Assembly (NCBI GenBank): GCA_927407015.1 | Contig: CAKMJT010000029.1 | Coordinates: 1 to 64,000, forward strand | Direction of reading: 5' to 3' | Length of the DNA: 64,000 nt | Origin: an uncultured Proteiniphilum sp. | GTDB taxonomy: Bacteria > Bacteroidota > Bacteroidia > Bacteroidales > Dysgonomonadaceae | Shown here: positions 54,896-64,000 of the stretch, one piece after another | Layout: each line of letters opens with the position of its first letter | Numbering within the stretch: the stretch's first letter is position 1 | Program-made: the position numbers and the translations under genes | The notes under the pieces: model-generated | Seen by the model: the letters and a program-made list of their open reading frames with translations, nothing else | Database searches by the model: none | What the model was told of the DNA's origin: nothing

Positions 54896-57394
54896 ATGAA
54901 ACATCCCGTATTTTTTATTTTAATATTCCTTTTCGCCATAATACCGATTAAAATTATTGGACAAGAAGGTTTAACGCCACAAATTGATTTCAAACAATAT
55001 GCGTCTTCTGCCGATTTGAAATATGAGACTCCGGCGTCAACCAGTGAGGAAGGACTTCCCATTGGCAACGGAGTGATGGGAACATTACAATGGACCACCC
55101 CTACTTCAATCCGGTATCAACTGAACAGAGTCGACGTTTTTGGAAATAACGCAGAAAGTAATAATTTCTATGAACGACATACGGATTATTGCGGTGGTGT
55201 AGGGTTTATTGACATTGATTTCCCGAATTATAACGATCTGTTCGCCGGCGATGAGTTTTTGCAGCATTTGTCATGTTATACAGCCACTGTGGCGACCAAA
55301 GGGAAGCATGTAAATACCGAAACTTTTGTGTGGAGCGATGAGGATGTGATGGTGATGAATGTGGCATATGATGAATCCTCTCCCATTGTCGTTCATTTAA
55401 GGTCTTTACGACCCTTAATCACGAAAACGGGAGACCATTCTGCCATCTCATCACTGAAGCAAGGAACAGACAACACAATCGTACTCCTGCAGACATTCAA
55501 AGAAAAAGACTATGTTTGCAAGTCTGCTGTTGTGGTGAAGATAGTAGGTGTTCCGTCTAAATCGAGATTCGCAAATGAAACGGATATTACTTTAACGGCA
55601 ATCCCGGAAAATGGAAACGCTTTTCAGGTATATGTGGCAAGTGCGGCATCATTCAACGAAGATGCGGATGTTGAGGGGGAGGCAATACAAAAGCTTCAAA
55701 GAGCAATTGGATTGGGATATGATACTGTTTTATCGCATCATCAGCAATGGTGGAAATCATTCTGGGAAAAATCGTTCGTTAAATTGCACAGCAATGATGG
55801 CGTAGCCGATAAAATAATGGAGAATTACACCTATTTCCAATACGTGATGGGATCATCCTCTCGGGGTACATATGCACCAAAATTTAACGGCATGCTCTGG
55901 ACTACCGGAGGCGATTCGCGGAAATGGGGAAATCTGTTTTGGGGAGCCAACCAGAGTTGTTATTACAACGGATTATTTCCAACAAACCGGCTGGAATTGA
56001 TGAAGCCGTTCTTTGACATGTATTCCCAAATGATGCCATCTCTCGAGCGTGCCGCCGTACAACAATGGGACAGTAAAGGAATCTTCATTCCTGAAACCGT
56101 AGGTTTCGACGGCCTGCCGGAGCTACCAGATGAAATTGCAAAGGAGATGCGGGATTTGTATTTGCTGAGAAAGTCTTGGGATGAGCGATCAGATTCCTTC
56201 AACGAATATGCAAAAACAAAAATGCCGTTCAACAGCCGCTGGAACTGGAAACAGGATGAAGGCTGGAAGGATGGCACCTGGCATTTCTCAGATAAGGGAG
56301 GCGGCCCTTTCGGGCATGTCACACATATTTTCTCCCGGGGAGCTAAAATTGCCTATCAATATTGGATGTATTATGAATATACCCAAGACAAAGCATGGCT
56401 TAGAGAACGAGCATATCCGATGTTAAAGGGGGTAGCAGAGTTTTACCGGAACTTTCCCCATCTGAAAAAGGAGCGTGACGGAAAATATCATATCCGGCAT
56501 GTAAACGACAATGAGTCGGTATGGGACGGACACAATACGGTGGAAGAGATTTCGTCCATGATGGGAATTTTACCGGTAACGATCCGTGCAGCGGAAATTT
56601 TGGACATTGATGCTGATTTACGTGAACTATGGGAAGAGATCTTGGTAAATCTGTCACCTTTGCCTATCAGTGATTCATATCCTGAATTAATGGAACGTCC
56701 CGTTACATTTGTGCGATCACTCCAACCGGTATTAAAAGGGCCTGCTTCACGCGTTCCGGATCCTAATACCATGCCTGTATGGTTTTTCGATTTATACACG
56801 TTAGAATCCACAGACCAGAAAATGATGCAAATAGCAAACAACACGTTTGATGCCTATTTCCCTTCCGGGATTACCAGGAATTCTCCTGTATATGTCTTAT
56901 CCAAGCTTCCGGTAGCAGGAACACAACTCGGACGTGCAGATGCAACAAGATATCTGATTTCCAATCAGGTTGAATCTCAGGAAACGGTGATTCTGAGAAA
57001 CCGGATGGACTTACGCGAAGGCTTTCAAACTACAGGTGTGCAACGCCTGGGTCGCGCAGCCGATGCGCTTCATAATGCATTGTGTCAAAGCATTCCGGCC
57101 TCACCCGGAAAAGATCCGGTGATTCATCTATTTCCTGCCTGGCCAGAAGAATGGGAGGCTGATTTTAGTTTATTGACTCGGGGTAACTTCATGGTAACGT
57201 CAAGCATGCATAACGGGAAAATCGAGTTCGTGGAAATTAAATCGAACTCTGGCATGCAATGTAATTTACACAATCCCTGGGAAAAAGGAAAAGTATCTAT
57301 TTATAAAAATAACAGGAAAGTTTTAGAGACAACCGACAGGCTTATCTCAATTTCTACAGAACCCGAGGACCATTTATTTATTTACAATAAATAA
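54896..57394 (+). CDS. Secreted DUF5703/GH95-like glycoside hydrolase homologue
   Basis: The ORF opens at 54839, but ATG 54896 gives a proper signal peptide (MKHPVFFILIFLFAIIPIKIIGQ) and is used here (832 residues). The N-terminal beta-sandwich contains SEEGLPIGNGVMGTLQWTTPTSIRYQLNRVDVFGNN, which parallels the LPIGNGRLGAM start of GH95 alpha-fucosidases/galactosidases and matches my memory of DUF5703. An (alpha/alpha)6-barrel follows (WGNLFWGANQSCYYNGLFPTN..., RPVTFVRSLQPVLKGPASRVPDPN). GH95-type activity would fit a fucose- or galactose-containing glycan but is not proven. Confidence 0.65.
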   Translation: MKHPVFFILIFLFAIIPIKIIGQEGLTPQIDFKQYASSADLKYETPASTSEEGLPIGNGVMGTLQWTTPTSIRYQLNRVDVFGNNAESNNFYERHTDYCGGVGFIDIDFPNYNDLFAGDEFLQHLSCYTATVATKGKHVNTETFVWSDEDVMVMNVAYDESSPIVVHLRSLRPLITKTGDHSAISSLKQGTDNTIVLLQTFKEKDYVCKSAVVVKIVGVPSKSRFANETDITLTAIPENGNAFQVYVASAASFNEDADVEGEAIQKLQRAIGLGYDTVLSHHQQWWKSFWEKSFVKLHSNDGVADKIMENYTYFQYVMGSSSRGTYAPKFNGMLWTTGGDSRKWGNLFWGANQSCYYNGLFPTNRLELMKPFFDMYSQMMPSLERAAVQQWDSKGIFIPETVGFDGLPELPDEIAKEMRDLYLLRKSWDERSDSFNEYAKTKMPFNSRWNWKQDEGWKDGTWHFSDKGGGPFGHVTHIFSRGAKIAYQYWMYYEYTQDKAWLRERAYPMLKGVAEFYRNFPHLKKERDGKYHIRHVNDNESVWDGHNTVEEISSMMGILPVTIRAAEILDIDADLRELWEEILVNLSPLPISDSYPELMERPVTFVRSLQPVLKGPASRVPDPNTMPVWFFDLYTLESTDQKMMQIANNTFDAYFPSGITRNSPVYVLSKLPVAGTQLGRADATRYLISNQVESQETVILRNRMDLREGFQTTGVQRLGRAADALHNALCQSIPASPGKDPVIHLFPAWPEEWEADFSLLTRGNFMVTSSMHNGKIEFVEIKSNSGMQCNLHNPWEKGKVSIYKNNRKVLETTDRLISISTEPEDHLFIYNK

Positions 57395-57434
57395 ATGGTC
57401 CATCAGAAACAAATATGATTAAAACTTATCGGAA

Positions 57435-58562
57435 ATGAAAAAAATAATTCTATTATTACTCATAATATATCCATACAGTATTTATTCTCAGAATATTAAT
57501 CTGAATAAATGGAAGGATAACGATGATCCGAAAAAAATCGGACTGCTTGTTTCGAATCGTTTTGTGGAGAGTCCGCATAATAGTTTCCGCCCTCCCACCC
57601 CGACAAAATCAATCACATACCCCGAAGTGTGTGCCTGGTACGGTGCATTGCGATTTGCAAAAGTCACCGAAAACAGTTTGCTGTCAAATCAGCTCAATGA
57701 CCGGTTTAAGCATTTGATAAATAATGAAAAGCACTTAATACCGAAGCCGGCACATGTAGATAATACGGTTTTTGGCGCAGTTCCTTTCGAACTTTTTTTA
57801 CAAACCGGAGAAAAAAAGTATTTAGATCTTGCCCTTCAGATTGCAGATGCACAATGGGAAATGCCGGAGAATGTATCTCCAGAGAAAGCTGCATCTTATA
57901 AGGCACTGCTGGATAACAACCTGACATGGCAGACACGCTATTGGATTGACGATATGTTTATGATTACCATGGTGCAGACGCAGGCCTACAGGGCAACGGG
58001 GGATAAGAAATATATCGACAGAACTGCTTATGAGATGTATGTGTATCTCGATACCCTGCAGCAGGCTAACGGCTTGTTTTATCATTCTCCCGATGCTCCT
58101 TACTTCTGGGGACGCGGAAATGGATGGATGGCAGCCGGAATGGCTGAACTTCTCATTTCATTGCCTGAAGATAATAAATACAGAACACCTATCATGGCAT
58201 CTTATCTGAGAATGATGGAGAGTTTAAAAAAATATCAAAAACAATCAGGCCTTTGGGGACAGCTTATCGATGACAAAGAAGCGTGGGACGAAACTTCCTG
58301 CTCGGCCATGTTTACCTATGCAATGATTGTGGGCGTAAAACGGGGATGGCTGGATAAAAAGACATATGTACCGGTAATTGAGAAAGCCTGGCCTGCACTG
58401 GTAAAACATATTAATCCTGATGGAGACATTGATGAAGTTTGCGAGGGAACAAATCGTAAAAATGATCGTCAATATTACCTCGACAGAAAAAGAAAGACAG
58501 GCGATATGCACGGTCAGGCACCCATTTTATGGTGTGCAGCAGCTCTCTTGGAAGATTTGTAA
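57435..58562 (+). CDS. GH105 unsaturated glycuronyl hydrolase
   Basis: A 375-residue enzyme with a signal peptide (1-19) and the GH105 (alpha/alpha)6 motifs WIDDMFMITMVQTQAYRATGD (Asp 172/173), PYFWGRGNGWMAAGMAELL, DETSCSAMFTYAM and DMHGQAPILWCAAALLED. Family members remove the 4,5-unsaturated uronate left at the non-reducing end by polysaccharide lyases, by hydration. It starts 40 bases after the DUF5703/GH95-like gene. Confidence 0.9.
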   Translation: MKKIILLLLIIYPYSIYSQNINLNKWKDNDDPKKIGLLVSNRFVESPHNSFRPPTPTKSITYPEVCAWYGALRFAKVTENSLLSNQLNDRFKHLINNEKHLIPKPAHVDNTVFGAVPFELFLQTGEKKYLDLALQIADAQWEMPENVSPEKAASYKALLDNNLTWQTRYWIDDMFMITMVQTQAYRATGDKKYIDRTAYEMYVYLDTLQQANGLFYHSPDAPYFWGRGNGWMAAGMAELLISLPEDNKYRTPIMASYLRMMESLKKYQKQSGLWGQLIDDKEAWDETSCSAMFTYAMIVGVKRGWLDKKTYVPVIEKAWPALVKHINPDGDIDEVCEGTNRKNDRQYYLDRKRKTGDMHGQAPILWCAAALLEDL

Positions 58563-58579
58563 ACAAAAGGATGATTAAA

Positions 58580-60733
58580 ATGAAAAGTAAGAAAATCACA
58601 CTTAGTATTTTCTTTTTACTGTTGGTTCTGCCATTTAAGGTAAAGTCACAGCAATATGAAAGCATCAAAGAATATCTGTCTCCTGCTGTAAAAAACGGGG
58701 GTTTTTCCATGAATGATTACATTCTATGGTGTCCCACAGTGATAAAAGTAGATGGTACCTATCACATGTTTGCTTCCCGTTGGCCCGTAAAATACGGACT
58801 TGGGGGTTGGACCAAATATTCGGAATGTGTCAGGGCGACTTCCGAAAATTTATACGGCCCTTATGAATTTCAGGAAGTCGTTTTACAAAAGAGACCGGAT
58901 GCTTGGGATAATTCCCGCGTACACAACGTGAAAATTGTAAAAACAAAAGATAAGTTTGTGCTCTACTATATCAACTCGGCCAATCAGATCGGTTATGCAG
59001 AAGCTGATAAAATAACAGGCCCGTGGACGAGGGTAGATGAACCGATTCTCCACTTTAGCAACCCTGCTCCTCTTGTGAGAGAAGATGGAAGTATCTATAT
59101 TTTTGGCCGCTTGCGCGATACTGAGGACAAAAACAGAGGTGTGGCCGCCGTTGCTCCCTCTTATAAAGATCCGTATGCGCTGATCGAAGAGGGGAAAAAT
59201 CTCCTGCCCAATGACTATGAATTGGAAGACCCAACAATCTGGTGGGCAAACAATCAATACAACATCATCTGTAACGATTGGAAAGCGAAAGCCACGGGGG
59301 TAACAAAAGGTGGGGCTCAATATTACTCAAAAGATGGCGTAACCTACCATCTGGTATCGCAAAAACCAATCTTTAACCGAAATGAACCGGTAGTTTATGA
59401 TGACGGATCGGCGGAGAAATTTGCAAGAATTGAACGTCCCTTTGTCTTTACAAACGAAAAAAATGAGGTAATTGCCCTTTTCACAGCCAATCTTTACTCC
59501 GATTCATTGGGAGGAAGAGCCAAAATTGTGGTTCATCCAGTAAATAATTACTATCCTAAAGAGGTAGCTGCCAAAGCACGGCGTGGCACATCACAGGGAT
59601 TGCCCGATGCACGCCTGCCATATACACCCGGCAAACCCGTAAAGTATTGGTCATTAGCCACGGCGGCCAGTATAATGTCACGTTACCCCGATTATCGTGA
59701 AGCGTACTGGAAACCCTGGTCGTATGTGCAGGGATATATGTTCTATGGTTTTGAAATGTTGTATCGTCTCACCGGAGATACACAATACATGGATTTTATA
59801 AAAAAATATGTCGACCATTTCGTGGATGAGCAGGGGAATTTTCATGGGGATAAACTGACTAATCTGGATAACTTAATGACGGGTAACAGCATTGTAGGTT
59901 TGTATGAGTACACAAAAGACATTCGTTACAAAACCGCTGCAGATCAGTTTCGAAAAGTATTCGATACCTATCCCCGAAGTGCGGATGGTCAGTTCTGGCA
60001 TGGGGATAAATCTCCCAATATGTGGATCGACGGAGTTTTCATGGGACAAATGTTTTTAATCAGATATGGAAAATCAATCGGCGATACATACTATTGTTTT
60101 GATGAAGCTGCCCGGCAGGTTTTGGTTTGTGCAAAGCATTTAAGAAAAGGAAATTCCGGATTGTATCTGCATGCCTGGACCGAAAAACCGGAGTTGGTGA
60201 AATGGGCTGACCCGAAAACCGGACTTTCGCCCGAAGTATGGAGTGAAGGAATGGGCTGGTTTGCTTTGATGGTAGCTGAATTGCTTGCTGAAATGCCCCA
60301 AACGCATCCGAAATACAATGAGATTCAAAAATTATATGTGGAGATGGCTTCGGATCTAAAAAAATACCAGGATAAAAAAACAGGCGGCTGGTATATGATT
60401 GTAGACAAAGGCAATCATCCTGACAACTGGATTGACCCGTCGGGTACCGGAATGTTTTTGTATGCCTTACAAAAAGGGATTGAATTAAATCTTATATCTC
60501 AAAAAGAATTCAATCCTGTTGTGAAAAAAGCGTACAAATGTTTGATCTCGTTTGCCAAAATCAACGAAAGAGGATTGGTAGATATTGAAGGCGGGGGCGA
60601 TGGAATTTCAGTAAAACCGGATTATGAAACCTATGTGCATTATCAAAAAATGACAAATGCAAAAGAAACGGTAGGTGCTTTCCTCTGGGGCACAACGATC
60701 ATGGAGAAACCCCGAAAGTTAATATTAGAATAA
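58580..60733 (+). CDS. Beta-propeller glycosidase-like domain fused to GH105
   Basis: A 717-residue secreted fusion. ATG 58580 has AAGG nine bases upstream and a signal peptide (1-24); the ORF-track start lies inside the previous gene. Residues about 30-335 look like a five-bladed propeller of GH43/GH117-type enzymes (ILWCPTVIKVDGTYHMFASRWP, ELEDPTIWWANNQYNIICNDW, RIERPFVFTNEKNEVIALFTANL). Residues about 355-717 are a GH105-like (alpha/alpha)6 domain (NMWIDGVFMGQMFLIRYGK with D484; EVWSEGMGWFALMVAELLAEMP; DPSGTGMFLYALQKG). The two activities would act on successive bonds of a lyase product. Confidence 0.78.
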   Translation: MKSKKITLSIFFLLLVLPFKVKSQQYESIKEYLSPAVKNGGFSMNDYILWCPTVIKVDGTYHMFASRWPVKYGLGGWTKYSECVRATSENLYGPYEFQEVVLQKRPDAWDNSRVHNVKIVKTKDKFVLYYINSANQIGYAEADKITGPWTRVDEPILHFSNPAPLVREDGSIYIFGRLRDTEDKNRGVAAVAPSYKDPYALIEEGKNLLPNDYELEDPTIWWANNQYNIICNDWKAKATGVTKGGAQYYSKDGVTYHLVSQKPIFNRNEPVVYDDGSAEKFARIERPFVFTNEKNEVIALFTANLYSDSLGGRAKIVVHPVNNYYPKEVAAKARRGTSQGLPDARLPYTPGKPVKYWSLATAASIMSRYPDYREAYWKPWSYVQGYMFYGFEMLYRLTGDTQYMDFIKKYVDHFVDEQGNFHGDKLTNLDNLMTGNSIVGLYEYTKDIRYKTAADQFRKVFDTYPRSADGQFWHGDKSPNMWIDGVFMGQMFLIRYGKSIGDTYYCFDEAARQVLVCAKHLRKGNSGLYLHAWTEKPELVKWADPKTGLSPEVWSEGMGWFALMVAELLAEMPQTHPKYNEIQKLYVEMASDLKKYQDKKTGGWYMIVDKGNHPDNWIDPSGTGMFLYALQKGIELNLISQKEFNPVVKKAYKCLISFAKINERGLVDIEGGGDGISVKPDYETYVHYQKMTNAKETVGAFLWGTTIMEKPRKLILE

Positions 60734-60746
60734 AAATAATACCGGT

Positions 60747-63632
60747 ATGAGAACTTTTCCTTATTTACTACAAATACTTATCTTTATTGCAATAAATGCA
60801 GAGGCAAGGCTGGCGGATAATTCCGGTAACGCATCCGACTCTTCATTTTTGCCTAAGTCGCACATATATAAAGAGACACCCGATTCACTAATTTTCATTT
60901 CTGGCTTAACCCAAGTCTTTACCGTGGATACACCCGAAGACGAGGGGTTAACAGCCACGACTCTTAGAGTAGAAGATCTGTTAAAAGCAGCCGAAAAAGA
61001 GGCCGGATTTCGTTACAAGGTTTTTAGCTCTGTTGGCCATGAAAAGAAAGAAGGCATTTTTGAATCGGGAGACTATATCGAAAAAACTAATCATAAAACA
61101 GGTAAAAAACAGGTAAAAAAAGTAGGAATAAAACGTGCTGCCATTAGAGGAACGCTCCTGTTGGATAAGACCCGGATGACGGTCGGCAGCAAGAACGACA
61201 TTATTCTCACTTTCTATGCAGGCCAACGTTCTCCGATGACGGATGTGGTTATCACCATTCCCAACGGAATACGCATAACCCCGGATAATACCTTCATCAA
61301 TGTGATAGGTCGCGGTGAAGTGCTCCTTAAGGACCTGGCCAAACAATCGATAGGCCGTACAGGAACGAATTATTCCTATCGCCGGGTGGGAAGTGTGGAA
61401 ATTAAAGAGAATGAATGCAACGGGCAGCAGCTTATAATTTCAAATCTCGACTTCAGGCCTGCAAACGGAGCTGATTTAATCATTCGGATTCAACATCCCG
61501 GTATCAACAAAACGGGACAATACTTGTTTTCGTCGCGTTATAAAACTTCTGAGCCTGAAAGTTTCACGAGCCCGGGTGGAGGAATAGAAAATGTAGTTTT
61601 AACAGTTGTCAATGAGATTAGCGACTTTGTCAGAATCATGCCGCAACCCAGGAAATATGAAAGATCGGAACTTACAACGGCCGGTTTTTCGTGGACCCCT
61701 GCAAAAGATGCCTCCATGGTCAGATTGTTACAATCCACAGACAAAGGGAATACGTGGCAAAACGCCAACGTGATCATTGCTCCGGGAAGTGATAAGGCAA
61801 CAATTCGTAACCTGACACCCAATCAGCTTTATGCATTTAAGTTAGAAGTCGATGATGGTCTTAACCAGGGAATTTCCAACATTGCCTGGCTTTATTCGGG
61901 CATGCTGGATGTGAAAACGATGGGCGTAACGGGGGACGGGAAAACCGATGACACGGAAAAAATCAACGAAGCATTGGACTTCATCAATAAGATTGGGGGT
62001 GGCATCGTGCTGTTTTCCGAAGGACAATACAACGTACGGACCGTGTACCTGCAAAGCAACGTTTGGCTCTACATCGACAGAAAAGCTGCCATTCAGGCCA
62101 TAGAAGGAAGTGACGAGCCGGAAGCAACCTGGTTCAGTGATCTTGCTTATCGTTCGGGATTATCGCCCACCGATCCGAAACCCTATCAGGATCCCGAAAA
62201 TTATCTGACAAAACAGGATGTGGGGCATACATTCTTTCGCAACGCGATGTTCTTTGCCGAAAGAGCGGATAACATCAAAATTATAGGAAACGGGTATATC
62301 ACTGGAAATGGAGTTTTGGCTACTTCCGATCGCGTAATGAACAATGTTCCCGGAAAAAGAGCAGATAAGATGTTTTCTTTAAAATTGTGCTCCAATATCG
62401 AGATTGGCGGATTGGATAACGGAAAGGACTTATGGTACGACCCCGATAAAGATCTCCCCTATTATATTGATGGAACTGAGTATGACGATAGTAACATGCT
62501 GCAAATAGACAGAGGGGGGCATTTTATTCTCCTGGCTACGGGAACCGATAACGTATATGTACATAATACCTGCTTTGCAAAAAGGAACAGCTTAAACGCG
62601 CGTGACATTTACGACTTTATGGCTTGTAATAACGTTATAGTTACCAATATTTACTCAAAAGTCAGTTCCGATGATATTGTAAAATTGGGATCAGATTGTG
62701 CATTGGGATTCACACGACCGGTAAAAAATTATAGGATACGAAATATCATTGGAGATACGAACTGTAACTTATTTCAAATAGGTTCCGAAACAGCTGACGA
62801 CATTCAGGATGTGTATGTAGACAATATCTATGTACTGGGATCGAATAAAGCAGGCTTTTCAATCTCTACAAACGATGGAGGCCATATAAAAAACATACAC
62901 CTGAACAGTGGACGGACAGGAACTCTTCATTCACGCTCGGTCATGAAACGTACAAGAGCACCTTTCTTTATTTCCATTTCAAACAGGGCGCGCGTTATCG
63001 GAGCAGATGTAGCAAAATTTTCATTTAATGAGAATGGAGCAACAAGAAGTGAATTACTGGTAACAAACGTGAGTATTGGAAAAGTTGAGAACGTCACGAT
63101 CAACAAAGTCGATATTTCGGAGGTATACGGAGGAAGTTCTTTCCGTGGGGACAGGTGGAAAGCGTATGACGGTTCTCAAAATAAAGCAACGGCGATAATT
63201 GCGGGCTACAAGTTACCCGATGAAGCGGACGTGGAAGGTGGACTTAACTTCAAGTTGCCAAACGGGCAACACAACGGCTATATTGAAAATATCAGCTTTA
63301 GCGACGTGAACCTGACAGTAAAGGGAGGGCACGCTGCTGCCGACGCCGGATTGATCCCCCCGGAATTGGGTGTGGGACGTTACAACGTGTCTGATTTCCA
63401 GATACAACCCTCCTACGGTTTTTGGATACGCCATGTAAAAAATCTTACCTTGAAAAATTGTAACATAAAAACAGAAAAAGCCGATGGCCGCTACGCAGTG
63501 GTTTTAGATGACGTACACAATGCCAAAATAACCCGATTGAAGGTGACAAACGAAGGAGTTGCCGATGAGGCGATAAAAATTATTCGTTCTTCCGGAATAA
63601 AAATTATTAACTGTTCATATAAAGTGTTATGA
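60747..63632 (+). CDS. Large GH28-like beta-helix glycosidase with N-terminal extension
   Basis: A 961-residue secreted protein. After a signal peptide come about 280 residues of unknown, partly helical and beta structure, an FN3-like module (about 300-385; FSWTPAKDASMVRLLQSTDKGNTW) and a right-handed beta-helix (386-961) starting DVKTMGVTGDGKTDDTEKINEALDFINKIGGGIVLFSEGQY, a GH28/pectin-lyase start. Catalytic-region equivalents are LNARDIYDF and VSSDDIVKLGSD (D642, D643). The usual GHG histidine is replaced by DTNCNLFQIGSET, so the family fit is loose. It follows the GH105 fusion by 13 bases and overlaps the next start (ATGA). Confidence 0.7.
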   Translation: MRTFPYLLQILIFIAINAEARLADNSGNASDSSFLPKSHIYKETPDSLIFISGLTQVFTVDTPEDEGLTATTLRVEDLLKAAEKEAGFRYKVFSSVGHEKKEGIFESGDYIEKTNHKTGKKQVKKVGIKRAAIRGTLLLDKTRMTVGSKNDIILTFYAGQRSPMTDVVITIPNGIRITPDNTFINVIGRGEVLLKDLAKQSIGRTGTNYSYRRVGSVEIKENECNGQQLIISNLDFRPANGADLIIRIQHPGINKTGQYLFSSRYKTSEPESFTSPGGGIENVVLTVVNEISDFVRIMPQPRKYERSELTTAGFSWTPAKDASMVRLLQSTDKGNTWQNANVIIAPGSDKATIRNLTPNQLYAFKLEVDDGLNQGISNIAWLYSGMLDVKTMGVTGDGKTDDTEKINEALDFINKIGGGIVLFSEGQYNVRTVYLQSNVWLYIDRKAAIQAIEGSDEPEATWFSDLAYRSGLSPTDPKPYQDPENYLTKQDVGHTFFRNAMFFAERADNIKIIGNGYITGNGVLATSDRVMNNVPGKRADKMFSLKLCSNIEIGGLDNGKDLWYDPDKDLPYYIDGTEYDDSNMLQIDRGGHFILLATGTDNVYVHNTCFAKRNSLNARDIYDFMACNNVIVTNIYSKVSSDDIVKLGSDCALGFTRPVKNYRIRNIIGDTNCNLFQIGSETADDIQDVYVDNIYVLGSNKAGFSISTNDGGHIKNIHLNSGRTGTLHSRSVMKRTRAPFFISISNRARVIGADVAKFSFNENGATRSELLVTNVSIGKVENVTINKVDISEVYGGSSFRGDRWKAYDGSQNKATAIIAGYKLPDEADVEGGLNFKLPNGQHNGYIENISFSDVNLTVKGGHAAADAGLIPPELGVGRYNVSDFQIQPSYGFWIRHVKNLTLKNCNIKTEKADGRYAVVLDDVHNAKITRLKVTNEGVADEAIKIIRSSGIKIINCSYKVL

Positions 63633-64000
63633 TACAAAGAGATTTGATTTTTATTGGGTTATTATTGGTTCTCCCTTTACAACTTGTACAGGCGAAAATA
63701 TATCCTGTTGCAAACCTGCAAGAATTTAACAAAACAGTTTCCCGACTCACACCCGGGGATGAGATTGTCCTAAAAAACGGTGTGTGGAACAATGTGGAAC
63801 TTCAGTTTTCTGGCAAAGGATCTCCTGAGGCCCCAATTACATTAAGGGCAGAGACTCCCGGAAAAGTAAGCATCGAAGGTAGATCAAACCTGAAACTGAG
63901 CGGAGAATATCTGCATGTATCGGGATTGATTTTCAGAAATGGTTATACCCCCTCAGGCAGTGTGATTGAATTTAGGAACAAGAACGAAGTTGCAAATAAC
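63629..64000 (+). CDS. PL6-family polysaccharide lyase (alginate lyase/chondroitinase B type), 5' part
   Basis: Absent from the ORF track because it runs off the right edge. ATG 63629 overlaps the stop of the GH28-like gene (ATGA) and 124 codons are visible. A signal peptide (about 1-22) is followed by YPVANLQEFNKTVSRLTPGDEIVLKNGVWNNVELQFSGKGSPEAPITLRAETPGKVSIEG and LKLSGEYLHVSGLIFRNGYTPSGSVIEFR, the N-terminal cap and first helix turns of PL6. Family members cleave alginate or dermatan sulfate by beta-elimination with calcium. The catalytic Lys/Arg region lies outside the window. Confidence 0.85.
   Translation, partial: MIQRDLIFIGLLLVLPLQLVQAKIYPVANLQEFNKTVSRLTPGDEIVLKNGVWNNVELQFSGKGSPEAPITLRAETPGKVSIEGRSNLKLSGEYLHVSGLIFRNGYTPSGSVIEFRNKNEVANN

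Overview
The window looks like a Bacteroidales chromosome, probably close to Dysgonomonadaceae/Porphyromonadaceae (Proteiniphilum/Petrimonas-like). This rests on SusC/SusD pairs, promoters of the Bacteroidetes type (TTG, about 20 nt, TAnnTTTG), a purH-mreBCD-mrdA-rodA cluster, a two-subunit methylmalonyl-CoA mutase and serine-type sulfatases. The genus is a guess from protein flavour; no search was run.

Layout. 0-1.2 kb: an AT-rich edge with the 3' end of an IS1-like transposase and a decayed NADPH-dependent FMN reductase. 1.2-7.9 kb, minus strand: mutB, a short UbiA/MenA-like gene, mutA, a creatininase-family hydrolase, a LuxR-type regulator with a hemerythrin-like sensor, and a 44-codon YgbA-like ORF missing from the ORF track. 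7.9-20.8 kb, minus strand: mtgA, a putative HExxH metallopeptidase, the cell elongation cluster (rodA, mrdA, mreD, mreC, mreB) behind purH, a metallophosphoesterase and a ROK sugar kinase. 21-23.6 kb: a tryptophanase-fold lyase and the ene-reductase namA, convergent on a shared terminator.

23.7-64 kb, plus strand, is glycan-utilisation DNA in two blocks. Block A (23.7-37.7 kb) has three sulfatases, an M23 peptidase, a GH30-like protein, an alpha/beta hydrolase, then fucR, fucI and fucP. A nearly perfect 61-bp promoter-operator copy lies before both the first sulfatase and fucR, and a shorter version lies before fucI. This suggests that FucR controls the whole block. Block B (37.8-64 kb) opens with a perfect lac-like palindrome overlapping a promoter. 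It holds a beta-helix enzyme, two SusC/SusD pairs, surface lipoproteins (FAS1, glycan-binding-like, lyase-like), a plug-only TonB-receptor-like protein, GH97, a DUF5703/GH95-like enzyme, a GH105, a beta-propeller-GH105 fusion, a GH28-like enzyme and a PL6 lyase running off the right edge.

How it may work (inference): lyases cut a uronate-containing polysaccharide, SusC/SusD import the fragments, the two GH105 domains remove unsaturated uronates, GH97, GH95-like and GH28-like enzymes trim the rest, and block A desulfates a fucose-bearing glycan and takes up and isomerises L-fucose. Fuculokinase, fuculose-phosphate aldolase and the anaerobic sulfatase-maturing enzyme are not in the window. No rRNA, tRNA, CRISPR array or prophage was seen.
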